Below the pieces are notes generated by a model. It was not told the origin of the DNA and did no database searches. It worked only from the letters and a program-made list of their open reading frames with translations. The translations under genes were made by a program, and so were the position numbers. From CAZTYW01 sp964617695 (GTDB lineage Bacteria > Chloroflexota > Dehalococcoidia > UBA2247 > RBG-13-53-26), in NCBI GenBank assembly GCA_964617695.1, contig CAZTYW010000014.1:1-34673 (forward strand): a stretch of DNA of 34,673 nt, given 5' to 3'. This document shows positions 8,384 through 16,481 of the stretch, piece after piece; position 1 is the stretch's first letter, and the number at the start of each line of letters is the position of its first letter.

Positions 8384-8399
8384 ATGATCGGCCGATCAT
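8384..8399. repeat. Perfect 16-bp palindrome between gyrB and larE
   Basis: ATGATCGGCCGATCAT reads identically on both strands. It lies in non-coding DNA about 90 bases upstream of the larE -35 box and 60 bases past the gyrB stop. No T-run follows on the minus strand, so it is not a standard terminator; an operator is possible. Confidence 0.5.
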
Positions 8400-8460
8400 G
8401 CGGGAAGTGAGGCCAGAGGAAGGGCTGGGCTATTCGCGGAGCACGCGGAAGAAGAAGTCC

Positions 8461-10386
8461 CTAGACATCGAGGTTTCTGACATTCTTGGCATGGGCCTGT
8501 ATGAAGGCCCTGCGCGGGGGCACCTGCTCTCCCATCAGCATGTGGAAGACCTCGTCAGCTCTGGCAGCATCCTCAATCTCCACCTGCAGCAGCGTTCTGG
8601 CGCTGGGATCCATAGTCGTCTCCCACAGTTGCCCAGGGCTCATTTCCCCCAGACCCTTGTACCGCTGTATGTCCACCTTTTTGTTTCCCAGGCTGCTGAG
8701 CAAATCCTCCTTCTGACTTTCGGTATATACCCAGTGCTGCTCCTTGCCCGCCTTGATGCAGTACAGCGGTGGCTGGGCAATGAAGAGGTGTCCCTGGTCA
8801 ATCACCTCTACCATGTTGCGGAAGAAGAAGGTCAACAGCAAAGTGCGAATATGAGACCCGTCAACGTCGGCATCGGTCATGATGATGACCCTGTGGTAGC
8901 GCAGCTTCGAAAGGTCAACCTGATCGCCTATGCCGGAGCCCAGTGTGGTGATCAGGGCGCGTATTTCATCATGAGCCAGCATCCTGTCCGTTGAAGCCTT
9001 CTCCACGTTGAGGATCTTACCCTTGAGAGGCAGTATGGCTTGAAAGCGCCGGTCTCTTCCCTGCTTTGCCGACCCACCGGCCGAATCGCCTTCAACCAGG
9101 AAGAGTTCGCACCGCGACGGTTCCTTCTCAGCACATTCGGCCAGCTTGCCGGGGAGCGTGATAGCCTCTGAGGGGCCTCTGCGAAAGATCAACTCCCTCG
9201 CCCGGCGAGCCGCTTCCCGCGCCTTAGCCGCGGTGTAACATTTCTCAATGATTCTCCTGGCCTCATTTGGATGCTGCTCGAGGTATTCAAACAGCTGTTC
9301 GGCGACCACCGACTCCACCTGACCCCTGACTTCAGGATTGCCCAGTTTGGCTTTCACCTGCCCCTCAAACTGAGGCTCATCCAGTTTCACGCTGATGACC
9401 GCAGTAAGCCCCCCTCTCACATCTTCGCCCGCGAGGCTCATGTCACCATTCTTGCCGTTGTTCTTGACCATCTTATGAAGATAGTCATTCAGCACGCGAG
9501 TCAACGCCGACCGAAAACCAGTGAGATGACCGCCCCCATCAGCAGTATTCACGCAGTTCGCAAACGTCAGGACCAGTTCGCTATAGCCTTCGTTGTACTG
9601 GAGGGCTACATCTACAGCCGTGCCCTCGACCTCCTTCCGCATATACACAGCCTTGTCATGAAGTACATCCTTGTTCCTGTTAAGGTAGCGAACGAAGCTG
9701 GCTATGCCACCTTCAAAGTAGAAAGTAGCTTCCTGGCCAGCCCTTTCATCATGGAGGTTTATCTCTAGCTTGGGTACAAGGTAGGCCAGCTCGCGACACC
9801 GCTGAGCTAGATGGTCGAAGTCGTAGTTGAGACTGCCGAAGACCTCTTCGTCAGGGAGAAAGATGGCGGTGGTGCCGCTGCCCTCAGTCTCCCCCTCGAC
9901 TCTCACTTCACTCTGGGGAACACCGTGACGATATTCCTGGCAGTACAACAGGCCATCACGCCTGATCTCGACTCTGAACCAGGATGAAAGAGCGTTCACC
10001 ACCGACGCCCCAACACCGTGCAGGCCGCTCGAAACCCGGTAGCTCCCCGCGCCGAACTTGGCGCCCGCATGGAGCATGGTCATCACAGTCTCCAGCGCGG
10101 AGACGCCACTATCCGGGTGCGTCTCTACCGGTATGCCGCGACCGTTGTCTTCTACCTTGACTCGGCCGTCTTCGAGCAGGGTCACGTCAACCCGATTCCC
10201 CCAGCCAGCTATGGCCTCGTCAACGCTGTTGTAGACTATCTCGAGGACTAGAAGGTGAAGGCCGCGCTGATCCGTACCTCCAATGTACATTCCAGGGCGG
10301 CGCCGAACGGCCTCAAGCCCCTTCAACACCTGAATGTCTTCGGCTGTATAGCCGTTCTCTACTCTTGAGGGCAACTCTTCACGCAC
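8461..10386 (-). CDS. gyrB: DNA gyrase subunit B
   Basis: ATPase subunit of the type IIA topoisomerase that introduces negative supercoils. The 641-residue product has the GHKL ATPase domain with EIVYNSVDEA (Asn53), EDNGRGIPV and GLHGVGASVVNALS, then the TOPRIM domain with EGDSAGGSAKQGRDR (432 onward) and DADVDGSHIR (505-514), and ends in the typical RRAFIQAHAKNVRNLDV. ParE is the main alternative; the overall pattern and the lack of a second type IIA gene nearby favour GyrB. The start is GTG at 10386 with no clear Shine-Dalgarno, and the next in-frame alternative is a TTG four codons later. No gyrA is adjacent. Confidence 0.92.
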   Translation of the reverse strand: MREELPSRVENGYTAEDIQVLKGLEAVRRRPGMYIGGTDQRGLHLLVLEIVYNSVDEAIAGWGNRVDVTLLEDGRVKVEDNGRGIPVETHPDSGVSALETVMTMLHAGAKFGAGSYRVSSGLHGVGASVVNALSSWFRVEIRRDGLLYCQEYRHGVPQSEVRVEGETEGSGTTAIFLPDEEVFGSLNYDFDHLAQRCRELAYLVPKLEINLHDERAGQEATFYFEGGIASFVRYLNRNKDVLHDKAVYMRKEVEGTAVDVALQYNEGYSELVLTFANCVNTADGGGHLTGFRSALTRVLNDYLHKMVKNNGKNGDMSLAGEDVRGGLTAVISVKLDEPQFEGQVKAKLGNPEVRGQVESVVAEQLFEYLEQHPNEARRIIEKCYTAAKAREAARRARELIFRRGPSEAITLPGKLAECAEKEPSRCELFLVEGDSAGGSAKQGRDRRFQAILPLKGKILNVEKASTDRMLAHDEIRALITTLGSGIGDQVDLSKLRYHRVIIMTDADVDGSHIRTLLLTFFFRNMVEVIDQGHLFIAQPPLYCIKAGKEQHWVYTESQKEDLLSSLGNKKVDIQRYKGLGEMSPGQLWETTMDPSARTLLQVEIEDAARADEVFHMLMGEQVPPRRAFIQAHAKNVRNLDV

Positions 10387-10402
10387 GATGATTTCTGTGA
10401 AA

Positions 10403-10411
10403 ATTATATCA
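10403..10411 (-). promoter_or_regulatory. Possible second gyrB promoter (extended -10)
   Basis: On the minus strand TGATATAAT is an extended -10 element with a perfect hexamer (10403-10408). No good -35 is present. It would start transcription about 10 bases from the GTG, giving a nearly leaderless message, so it may be weak or unused. Confidence 0.35.
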
Positions 10412-10444
10412 CATTTTGCGCGGGAAAGCCAGAGTCTACCCTAC

Positions 10445-10473
10445 ATTTTATATACATTTTATGCACATGTCAA
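10445..10473 (-). promoter_or_regulatory. Strong predicted gyrB promoter with 11-bp-period direct repeat
   Basis: On the minus strand a perfect -35 TTGACA (10468-10473) is separated by 17 bases from TAAAAT (10445-10450, five of six consensus positions). The leader to the gyrB GTG would be about 50 bases. Two copies of TACATTTTAT (plus-strand reading, 10442-10451 and 10453-10462) lie in the spacer and -10 region at 11-base period. The AT-rich block may respond to supercoiling, as gyrase promoters often do, but that is an inference. Confidence 0.65.
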
Positions 10474-10483
10474 GCCGCAGGAC

Positions 10484-12442
10484 CTATACCCGCCGCCCCA
10501 CCTCCGCCCCGTCTCTGATCGCCTCCAAACCCCTGCGCGTCTCGAAAGCATCGCCGATGACATACCGCTCCTTTGTCTTGCCCTCAATCTCTCGCACAAT
10601 CCCGTTTCTCGGCGTAGCCCCGCAGGCCAGGACTATGGCATCGAACCCTTCCCAGACTTCCTCTGCACCATCTTTCGAGACACGTGCCACACCACCGGGC
10701 CGGATCTCCTTGATTCGCGCACGGGTGAATATCTTGACGTTCCGCTGCTTCAGCCTGCTCATCAAATGCCATCTCACCGTTCCACCCATATCGGCGCCAG
10801 CGCGCTCCAGTTGCTCCACCACCACCACTTCCTTTCCCTGACAGGCCAGGAACTCAGCCGTCTCCAGCCCGGTCATGCCACCTCCAACCACCAGCAGGCG
10901 ACGGCCCACTTGCCGCCCACGAAGAACATCCCAGGCATTGACCACCTCTTCCTGTTCGACACCTGGAATCGGGGGCACCAGGGGCTGCGACCCGGTAGCC
11001 ACAATCACCACGTCAGCATCCAGTTCTCCCACCATGGCCGCAGTAACCTTCTTGCCCAGATGTAGCTCCACGCCCAGCCTTTCAAGCTCCCAGGCGAGGC
11101 AGTCCAGCATTGCAGTGTGATCCTCCTTGTAGGGAGGGGCCGCAGCCAGAACCCACTGCCCGCCTATCTCCTGGTCCTCCTCGTAGACACTCACCTGGTG
11201 ACCCCTGAGGGCAGCAACCCGGGCTGCTTCCAGCCCTGCCAGACCCCCGCCAATGACCAGGACCCTCTTGGGCCTGGGAGCAGGCTGGATCTGCATTTCC
11301 CTCTCTCTTCCGGCCTCCGGGTTTACCGTGCAGGTGATAGGTTCTACCGGGTTCCCATCTATACATACGTTGCAGGCGATACACCTCCTGACTTCCCTGA
11401 ACCGACCCGACAGCCACTTGTTTGGCAAATCGGGATCGGCCAGCAGCCCTCTGGCCATAGCTATCAAATCGGCCTTGCCCGACATCACCACCTCACCAGC
11501 CACCCAGGGATCGTCAAGCCGGCCCGCCACCGCTACCGGCACGCTCAACACCTCTTTCACCCCTGCCGCCAGAGGAACATTGCAGCCTCTTGGTTGATCA
11601 TATGGAGGTACGATGACAGGGTGAGACCCGTAGGCCCCGGCCGAGACACCGATCGTGTCGGCTCCTGCATCCTGCAGCCAGCGGGCAGTGACCCGGGCCA
11701 TATCCAGCGTCACACCGCCCGGAATATGATCGGCGCCGTTTATGCGGCAGCTTACCGGGAAATCAGCTCCCGCCCGGTCTTTGATGCGCTGCACGATCTC
11801 GACCACGAACCTGGCCCTTCCTTCAATGTCACCGCCGTACTTATCCGTCCGCCTGTTTGTATGGGGTGAAATGAAGCCACTCAGCAGATAGCCGTGACAC
11901 GCATGAAGCTCCACCATATCAAAGCCGGCGTCCCTCGCTCTTCGAGCACCTTCAGCGAATTTCTCCACCAGACCTTCAACCTCATAGGTGGTCAGCTCTC
12001 TGGGCACCTCCTCGTGAGGAGCCCACGGGATAGGTGACGGTGCCACCGGTCTGTAACCCTTGATCCCTCCCCCTTGCCTGCCAAGATGCATGAGTTCAAT
12101 GCCTATCAATGCTCCGCTGGAATGGACTGCGTCGGTCAGCTCCCTTAGCCGCGGGATGAAGCGGTCCTCATAGATCCCGAGTTGAATATCAGACGCCATG
12201 CTCTCGTCAATAATCCCCGGCGTCAGGACTATGAGTGCTACGCCCCCTCGGGCACGGGCAACATAGAAGTCCTTCACTGCCTCGTTGACCATTCCGTCCG
12301 TGGCCAGCCGCTCTATCATAGGCGGCATGATTATCCTGTTCTTCAATTGGATGTTGCCAATCCTTGCAGGCGTGAAAAGACAGCGCAGCTCTTCGTGAGC
12401 AGGCTTTGCGCCCGCATCCGTTCTGTCAGCCCTTCCGGTCAT
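10484..12442 (-). CDS. NADH:flavin oxidoreductase, old yellow enzyme with 4Fe-4S and FAD domain (FadH/BaiCD type)
   Basis: A 652-residue reductase of the 2,4-dienoyl-CoA reductase/BaiCD/trimethylamine dehydrogenase architecture. A TIM-barrel FMN domain (about 20-340) carries IELMHLGRQGGG and the family motif ELHACHGYLLSGFISPHTN. A [4Fe-4S] site follows at Cys354, Cys357, Cys360 and Cys371. The second half has two dinucleotide folds, VLVIGGGLAGLEAARVAALR near residue 395 and LLVVGGGMTGLETAEF later, for FAD and NAD(P)H. Such enzymes reduce activated C=C bonds, often of enoyl-CoA thioesters; the substrate here is unknown. AAAGGAG precedes the ATG at 12442. The 143 bases upstream separate it from the hydrolase gene. 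Confidence 0.88.
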   Translation of the reverse strand: MTGRADRTDAGAKPAHEELRCLFTPARIGNIQLKNRIIMPPMIERLATDGMVNEAVKDFYVARARGGVALIVLTPGIIDESMASDIQLGIYEDRFIPRLRELTDAVHSSGALIGIELMHLGRQGGGIKGYRPVAPSPIPWAPHEEVPRELTTYEVEGLVEKFAEGARRARDAGFDMVELHACHGYLLSGFISPHTNRRTDKYGGDIEGRARFVVEIVQRIKDRAGADFPVSCRINGADHIPGGVTLDMARVTARWLQDAGADTIGVSAGAYGSHPVIVPPYDQPRGCNVPLAAGVKEVLSVPVAVAGRLDDPWVAGEVVMSGKADLIAMARGLLADPDLPNKWLSGRFREVRRCIACNVCIDGNPVEPITCTVNPEAGREREMQIQPAPRPKRVLVIGGGLAGLEAARVAALRGHQVSVYEEDQEIGGQWVLAAAPPYKEDHTAMLDCLAWELERLGVELHLGKKVTAAMVGELDADVVIVATGSQPLVPPIPGVEQEEVVNAWDVLRGRQVGRRLLVVGGGMTGLETAEFLACQGKEVVVVEQLERAGADMGGTVRWHLMSRLKQRNVKIFTRARIKEIRPGGVARVSKDGAEEVWEGFDAIVLACGATPRNGIVREIEGKTKERYVIGDAFETRRGLEAIRDGAEVGRRV

Positions 12443-12585
12443 TCAACTCCTTTCCCTGGTGCAACCCCTCCTCCCGCAACAAACCTTCTTTGCGTCACGA
12501 CATTATGAGGAGGACTGTTGCATCGTACTCCTGGTAACAGAGTACAGCTTCGTGAGCAGAGAGCACCGCCAGGTCGCCAGATAAC

Positions 12586-13221
12586 CTACAGGGCAGCCTC
12601 GAAGAAGGCGGCTACTCTCGAAGCAATCTCCCCCTCGAAGCCCCACCAGAAATGATCCGCCCCCATGACCATGCCAAACTGGCGTGGTTCGGGGAGTCCG
12701 TCAACCATCCGCTTCACCTCCTGACAGGAGATGAAGTTGTCCTCGCTGCCACAGAGGAAAAGCTTTGGTACCGGATAGGCGTTCAACTCCTCCCAGTCTG
12801 AAGGCGTCAGGAATGGCGAGACGAGCGCCAGAGCCTTCACGTCCTGCTGACGCAGCGCCACAGGCGCCGCCACCCTGGAGCCAAAGGAGTAGCCTGCCAG
12901 ACCGATCCTGTGCAGGTCGATGCCCTCAACCGATTTCATAAAGGCAAGAGCAGAAGCGACGTCCTCCTGCTCACCGACTCCATCGGCATGTTCACCCCGG
13001 CTCCGGCCCACGCCCCGAAAGTTGAAACGCAGGGCAGCCACGGCAGTCTTGGCCAGAGCACTGCAAATTGCGAGCACCACGTTGTTGTGCATGTCCCCGC
13101 CGTAGAGGGGATGGGGGTGACACACCGCCACCGCCGGGAACGGCCCGCTTGCCTGCGGCAAGTGCAGTATGCCCTCAAGCGAAAGACCAGCGCTGTCAAA
13201 ATCTACGTGCAACTGAGTCAC
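12586..13221 (-). CDS. Alpha/beta hydrolase (dienelactone-hydrolase-like/YheT-like small esterase)
   Basis: A 211-residue alpha/beta-hydrolase. Ser112 in GYSFGSR is the nucleophile elbow, Asp161 in GSEDNF the probable acid, and His190 in ADHFWWG the probable base. The N-terminal HPHPLYGGDMHNNVV and RFNFRGVGRS are typical of a widespread family of small cytosolic hydrolases annotated as dienelactone hydrolase or CocE/NonD-like. The GTG at 13221 is chosen because its GTGA overlaps the rarA stop and GAAAGG sits upstream; an ATG at 13239 is the alternative. The substrate is not evident. Confidence 0.82.
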   Translation of the reverse strand: MTQLHVDFDSAGLSLEGILHLPQASGPFPAVAVCHPHPLYGGDMHNNVVLAICSALAKTAVAALRFNFRGVGRSRGEHADGVGEQEDVASALAFMKSVEGIDLHRIGLAGYSFGSRVAAPVALRQQDVKALALVSPFLTPSDWEELNAYPVPKLFLCGSEDNFISCQEVKRMVDGLPEPRQFGMVMGADHFWWGFEGEIASRVAAFFEAAL

Positions 13222-14543
13222 TTCTTGCCTTTCCACCATTGCTTGATACGCGCCTTGACCTCCTTCTCGTAGCCCTCGTCACCGGGAGAGTAGTAGCGCC
13301 TGTCCCGAAGCTTGTCAGGCATGTTCTGCTGCTCCACAAAATGGTCCGGGTAGTCATGGGCATACTTGTACCCACTGCCATACCCCGCCTGGCGCATAAG
13401 AGGAGTCACCGGGTTTCGCAAATGCAGCGGGACGGGTTGGCTGCCCGTCTGCCGCACGTCCTGCTTTACCTGAGAATAGGCCTGGTAGAGAGCGTTGCTC
13501 TTGGGCGCAGTCGCCAGGTAAACAGTCGCCTCTGCCAAAGCCAGGTCACCCTCTGGCAGGCCAACGAAATGAACGGCCTGCTGAGCGGCTACAGCCACCG
13601 TCAGGGCATGGGGGTCCGCCATACCTACGTCCTCGGAGGCAACGCGCACCAGACGCCGGGCGATATACAGCGGGTCCTCACCCGCCTCCAGCATCCGGCC
13701 CAGCCAGTATAGAGCAGCGTCGGGGTCGGAGCCCCTGATTGACTTGTGGAAAGCCGAAATCAGGTTGTAGTGCTCTTCACCGGACTTGTCGTACGACAAA
13801 GCCTGGTGTTGAAGGGCATCCTCTATGGTGGGCAGGGAAACCCTCCTCCTGCCTTCTGAATCGGGCTTAGTGGCAAAGGCAGCCATCTCCGCTGCATTCA
13901 GGGCCACCCGTGCGTCTCCGTTGGACATGGCCACCAGGTGTTCCAGGGCCTCTTCATCCAGCTCCACCTTCATCGCAGCCAGTCCCCTTTCCTCGTCCTC
14001 CAGGGCCCGCCGCACGATCAGCCCAACCTGTTCCTCGCTCAGCGGCCTGAGAGTAAAAACGCGACACCGGGATAGAAGCGGCGAGATTACCTCGAAGGAC
14101 GGATTCTCGGTGGTGGCGCCGATGAGCACGATGGTGCCATCCTCAACGAAGGGCAGAACGGCATCCTGCTGCGCCTTGTTGAAGCGGTGTATCTCATCTA
14201 TGAAAAGGATAGTCCGCTGCTGGTACATGCCGCGCCTTTCCTTCGCCTGTTCCACCACCCGCCGCAGGTCGGCCACCCCGGCGCTGACTGCACTGACGGG
14301 GCTGAAATGCGACCTGGTCATGCCGGCAATGATGTAGGCCAGCGTCGTCTTGCCACTCCCGGGCGCTCCCCAGAGTATAATCGAAGGGAGCTGGTCAGCC
14401 TCAATGCTTCTCCTCAGCACCCGCCCCTCCCCCACCAGGTGTTCCTGGCCCACAAACTCGCTGAAGCTCCGGGGCCGCATTCGGGCTGCCAGCGGAGCTT
14501 CATGCTTCAGTTGCTGCTCCCTGAGGTGACCAAACATGTCCAT
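13218..14543 (-). CDS. rarA: Replication-associated recombination protein A (RarA/MgsA), AAA+ ATPase
   Basis: A clamp-loader-like AAA+ ATPase that acts at stalled replication forks. Its 441 residues show MRPRSFSEFVGQEHLVGEG, Walker A GAPGSGKT (59-66), Walker B ILFIDEIHRF (acidic pair 116-117), GATTENPSFEV, and the C-terminal MgsA domain with HYNLISAFHKSIRGSDPDAALYWL split over several segments. I take the ATG at 14543, where the usual family N-terminus begins; an upstream ATG at 14621 would overlap the transglutaminase gene by about 60 bases. It overlaps the downstream hydrolase by 4 bases. Confidence 0.93.
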   Translation of the reverse strand: MDMFGHLREQQLKHEAPLAARMRPRSFSEFVGQEHLVGEGRVLRRSIEADQLPSIILWGAPGSGKTTLAYIIAGMTRSHFSPVSAVSAGVADLRRVVEQAKERRGMYQQRTILFIDEIHRFNKAQQDAVLPFVEDGTIVLIGATTENPSFEVISPLLSRCRVFTLRPLSEEQVGLIVRRALEDEERGLAAMKVELDEEALEHLVAMSNGDARVALNAAEMAAFATKPDSEGRRRVSLPTIEDALQHQALSYDKSGEEHYNLISAFHKSIRGSDPDAALYWLGRMLEAGEDPLYIARRLVRVASEDVGMADPHALTVAVAAQQAVHFVGLPEGDLALAEATVYLATAPKSNALYQAYSQVKQDVRQTGSQPVPLHLRNPVTPLMRQAGYGSGYKYAHDYPDHFVEQQNMPDKLRDRRYYSPGDEGYEKEVKARIKQWWKGKK

Positions 14544-14559
14544 TTCGACTGCCCCAGCC

Positions 14560-15222
14560 TCAGGCCACTCCCTGGCTGCCGATCTGCCTGATCCTGCCCA
14601 GTTGCCTATTGACTCTGGCAAACAGCGCTTGGCGCCCCTCCCGAAACCTCCTCACCTGCTGCCGTTCCCTGGCCCACTCATCAATCGAGGCCAGCCGAAC
14701 GAAACGGACCACGCCGTCGGCATCGGCCACGGGCTCCCTATCCAGAGGAATGCCCAGCCTTTCCAAGCCCGCCTCCATAGCCGGATCCCTGGAGGGGTCA
14801 TAGTTGCGCCAGGCCCCATCCAGGCAGACTTCGCACTCCAGGTGGTCCTGCTCCAAAGGAAGCCCACCGAGTTGAGTCAAGAGTTCGCCCTCCTGCTCGG
14901 CCACCCACTGCAGCAGCCGACTCTCTGCCCTGATCCTGAAAACCTTGTATCTGGCAGGGATCATCAACACGCGCGACATAGCTACCAGGAGGTTGGTCTT
15001 GCCGCAGCACATCCCCCAGCCTTTCCTCAGCGTCTCCGAAGCCCTGACGTCCCAGTCTTCAAGGCCATAAGGAAGCGCTTTCACAAAACCGTAAATGCGA
15101 TCGAACTTCTGCCAGTCGCCTGCACAGCCCTGGGCCAGCTCCATCGCCCTGGCCCGCACCTGCGAGTCCGTGTCAAAGTCGCACAACTCGGTTGGCTGCA
15201 AGTACGACTCAATCTTACTCAT
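14560..15222 (-). CDS. Transglutaminase-like (cysteine protease fold) protein
   Basis: A 220-residue protein with a transglutaminase-like core. KGWGMCCGKTNLLVAMSRVL ends in IPARY, and Cys72 aligns with the catalytic cysteine. His127 (EQDHLECEV) and Asp142 (NYDPSRDP) complete a plausible triad. There is no signal peptide or membrane segment, so it is probably cytosolic. Bacterial members include proteases and amide hydrolases, and I cannot assign a substrate. The ATG at 15222 follows GGGGTGG; a TTG at 15249 would overlap the CoA-transferase stop. It lies 24 bases downstream of the CoA-transferase gene and just ahead of rarA. Confidence 0.8.
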   Translation of the reverse strand: MSKIESYLQPTELCDFDTDSQVRARAMELAQGCAGDWQKFDRIYGFVKALPYGLEDWDVRASETLRKGWGMCCGKTNLLVAMSRVLMIPARYKVFRIRAESRLLQWVAEQEGELLTQLGGLPLEQDHLECEVCLDGAWRNYDPSRDPAMEAGLERLGIPLDREPVADADGVVRFVRLASIDEWARERQQVRRFREGRQALFARVNRQLGRIRQIGSQGVA

Positions 15223-15245
15223 GAAGCCACCCCAGCAAACCCCAA

Positions 15246-16457
15246 TCAACCAAACACCCCCACCTGATACAACTCCAGGAACTCATCGTCTGTCATGCCC
15301 AGTACCTGCGTGCACACATGCTCGGTATGCTGTCCCAGACACGGTGCAGGCATCACCGGCTCTGCCGGTGTATCAGACAGTTCAGCCGGTTGCGCAACGT
15401 GAGGAAAGAGGCCCAGGACCGGATGTTCAAGCTCCCAGAAGTACCCGCGTCCCTCCAACTGGGGATCACAGCGCAGGTCTGCGGCATTCTGCACCACGCC
15501 GGCGGGAATCCCGTTCGCCTGCATCTGACTCATCACTTCTTCTGCGGTGAAGTTGACAGTCCACTCCTCTATGAGTCCGTTCAACTCAGCCTCGTTCTGC
15601 TTCCTGTCCCACAGGGTAGAGAACCTCGGGTCCTGGCCCCATTCGGGGCCGCAAAGCCTGCATAGGGCCTGCCACTGCTCGCTGTTGGCCGCGGCGATAG
15701 CACACCACCTGTCTTCCCCTTTGCAGCGAAACACACCGTGGGGACAGGCACGTTGGCTGGCGTTGCCCTGTCTGCCCGCCTGGCAACCGTTAAAGGTATA
15801 GTCCAGCACGACCGGTGCCACGAAGTGAATCCCAGCTTCGAGTTGAGAGCAGTCAATACACTGGCCCTTGCCAGTGCGCCGCCTGTAGTCCATGGCTGCG
15901 ATCAGCGTCGCTGCAGCAAACCGGGGGCTTATCAGGTCCGTGTATGCTGAAGGCAAAGGTAGACAGCTCCGATCAGGCCAGCCAGTGAGGTAGGAGAAAC
16001 CAGCCAGACCTGCCAGCGGAATGCCAAAGGCACTGAAGCTGGCATGAGGCCCGTCCTGCCCCTGACTGGAACTGCGCAGCATGATTATGTCATCTTTGAG
16101 CCTCTTCAGGTCCTCATAGCCCAGCCCCCACCTCTCCATCGTACCCGCAGAGTAACTCTCTGCCACTATGTGGGCCCACATCACCAGCCTCTTCGTCACC
16201 TCGGGGGCCCGAGGATGGTTCAAGTTCAGGCTCAGGCTGAATTTGTTGGCGTTGAAGAAAACGAAGTAGCCGGCCCGGTCAACCCCCGGCAGCCTATCCT
16301 TGTAGGGTGGAGATACCCTCGCACCACAGGGCCTCTGAGGCGACTCAACCCGGACCACTGTTGCCCCATAGTCAGCCAGGTACTTGGTGGTCAAGGGACC
16401 CGCCACACCCCAGGTGAAATCAAGGACCTTCACCTCTGCAAAAGGTCTCTTCACCAC
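15246..16457 (-). CDS. Family III (CaiB/BaiF) CoA-transferase, carboxylate-bearing partner
   Basis: A 403-residue family III CoA-transferase, which moves CoA between carboxylic acids through an active-site acyl anhydride. VLDFTWGVAGPLTTKYLADYG at the N-terminus, NLNHPRAPEVTKRL and GKGQCIDCSQLEA are family signatures. Glu207 sits where formyl-CoA transferase has its catalytic aspartate, by my hand alignment on the GQ motif. The start is GTG at 16457 with GGAGG upstream. It follows the second CoA-transferase gene by 24 bases, so the two may form a heteromer as BbsE/BbsF do. The substrates are unknown. Confidence 0.87.
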   Translation of the reverse strand: MVKRPFAEVKVLDFTWGVAGPLTTKYLADYGATVVRVESPQRPCGARVSPPYKDRLPGVDRAGYFVFFNANKFSLSLNLNHPRAPEVTKRLVMWAHIVAESYSAGTMERWGLGYEDLKRLKDDIIMLRSSSQGQDGPHASFSAFGIPLAGLAGFSYLTGWPDRSCLPLPSAYTDLISPRFAAATLIAAMDYRRRTGKGQCIDCSQLEAGIHFVAPVVLDYTFNGCQAGRQGNASQRACPHGVFRCKGEDRWCAIAAANSEQWQALCRLCGPEWGQDPRFSTLWDRKQNEAELNGLIEEWTVNFTAEEVMSQMQANGIPAGVVQNAADLRCDPQLEGRGYFWELEHPVLGLFPHVAQPAELSDTPAEPVMPAPCLGQHTEHVCTQVLGMTDDEFLELYQVGVFG

Positions 16458-16481
16458 GTTATCGGGCCCCTCCTACGCCGG

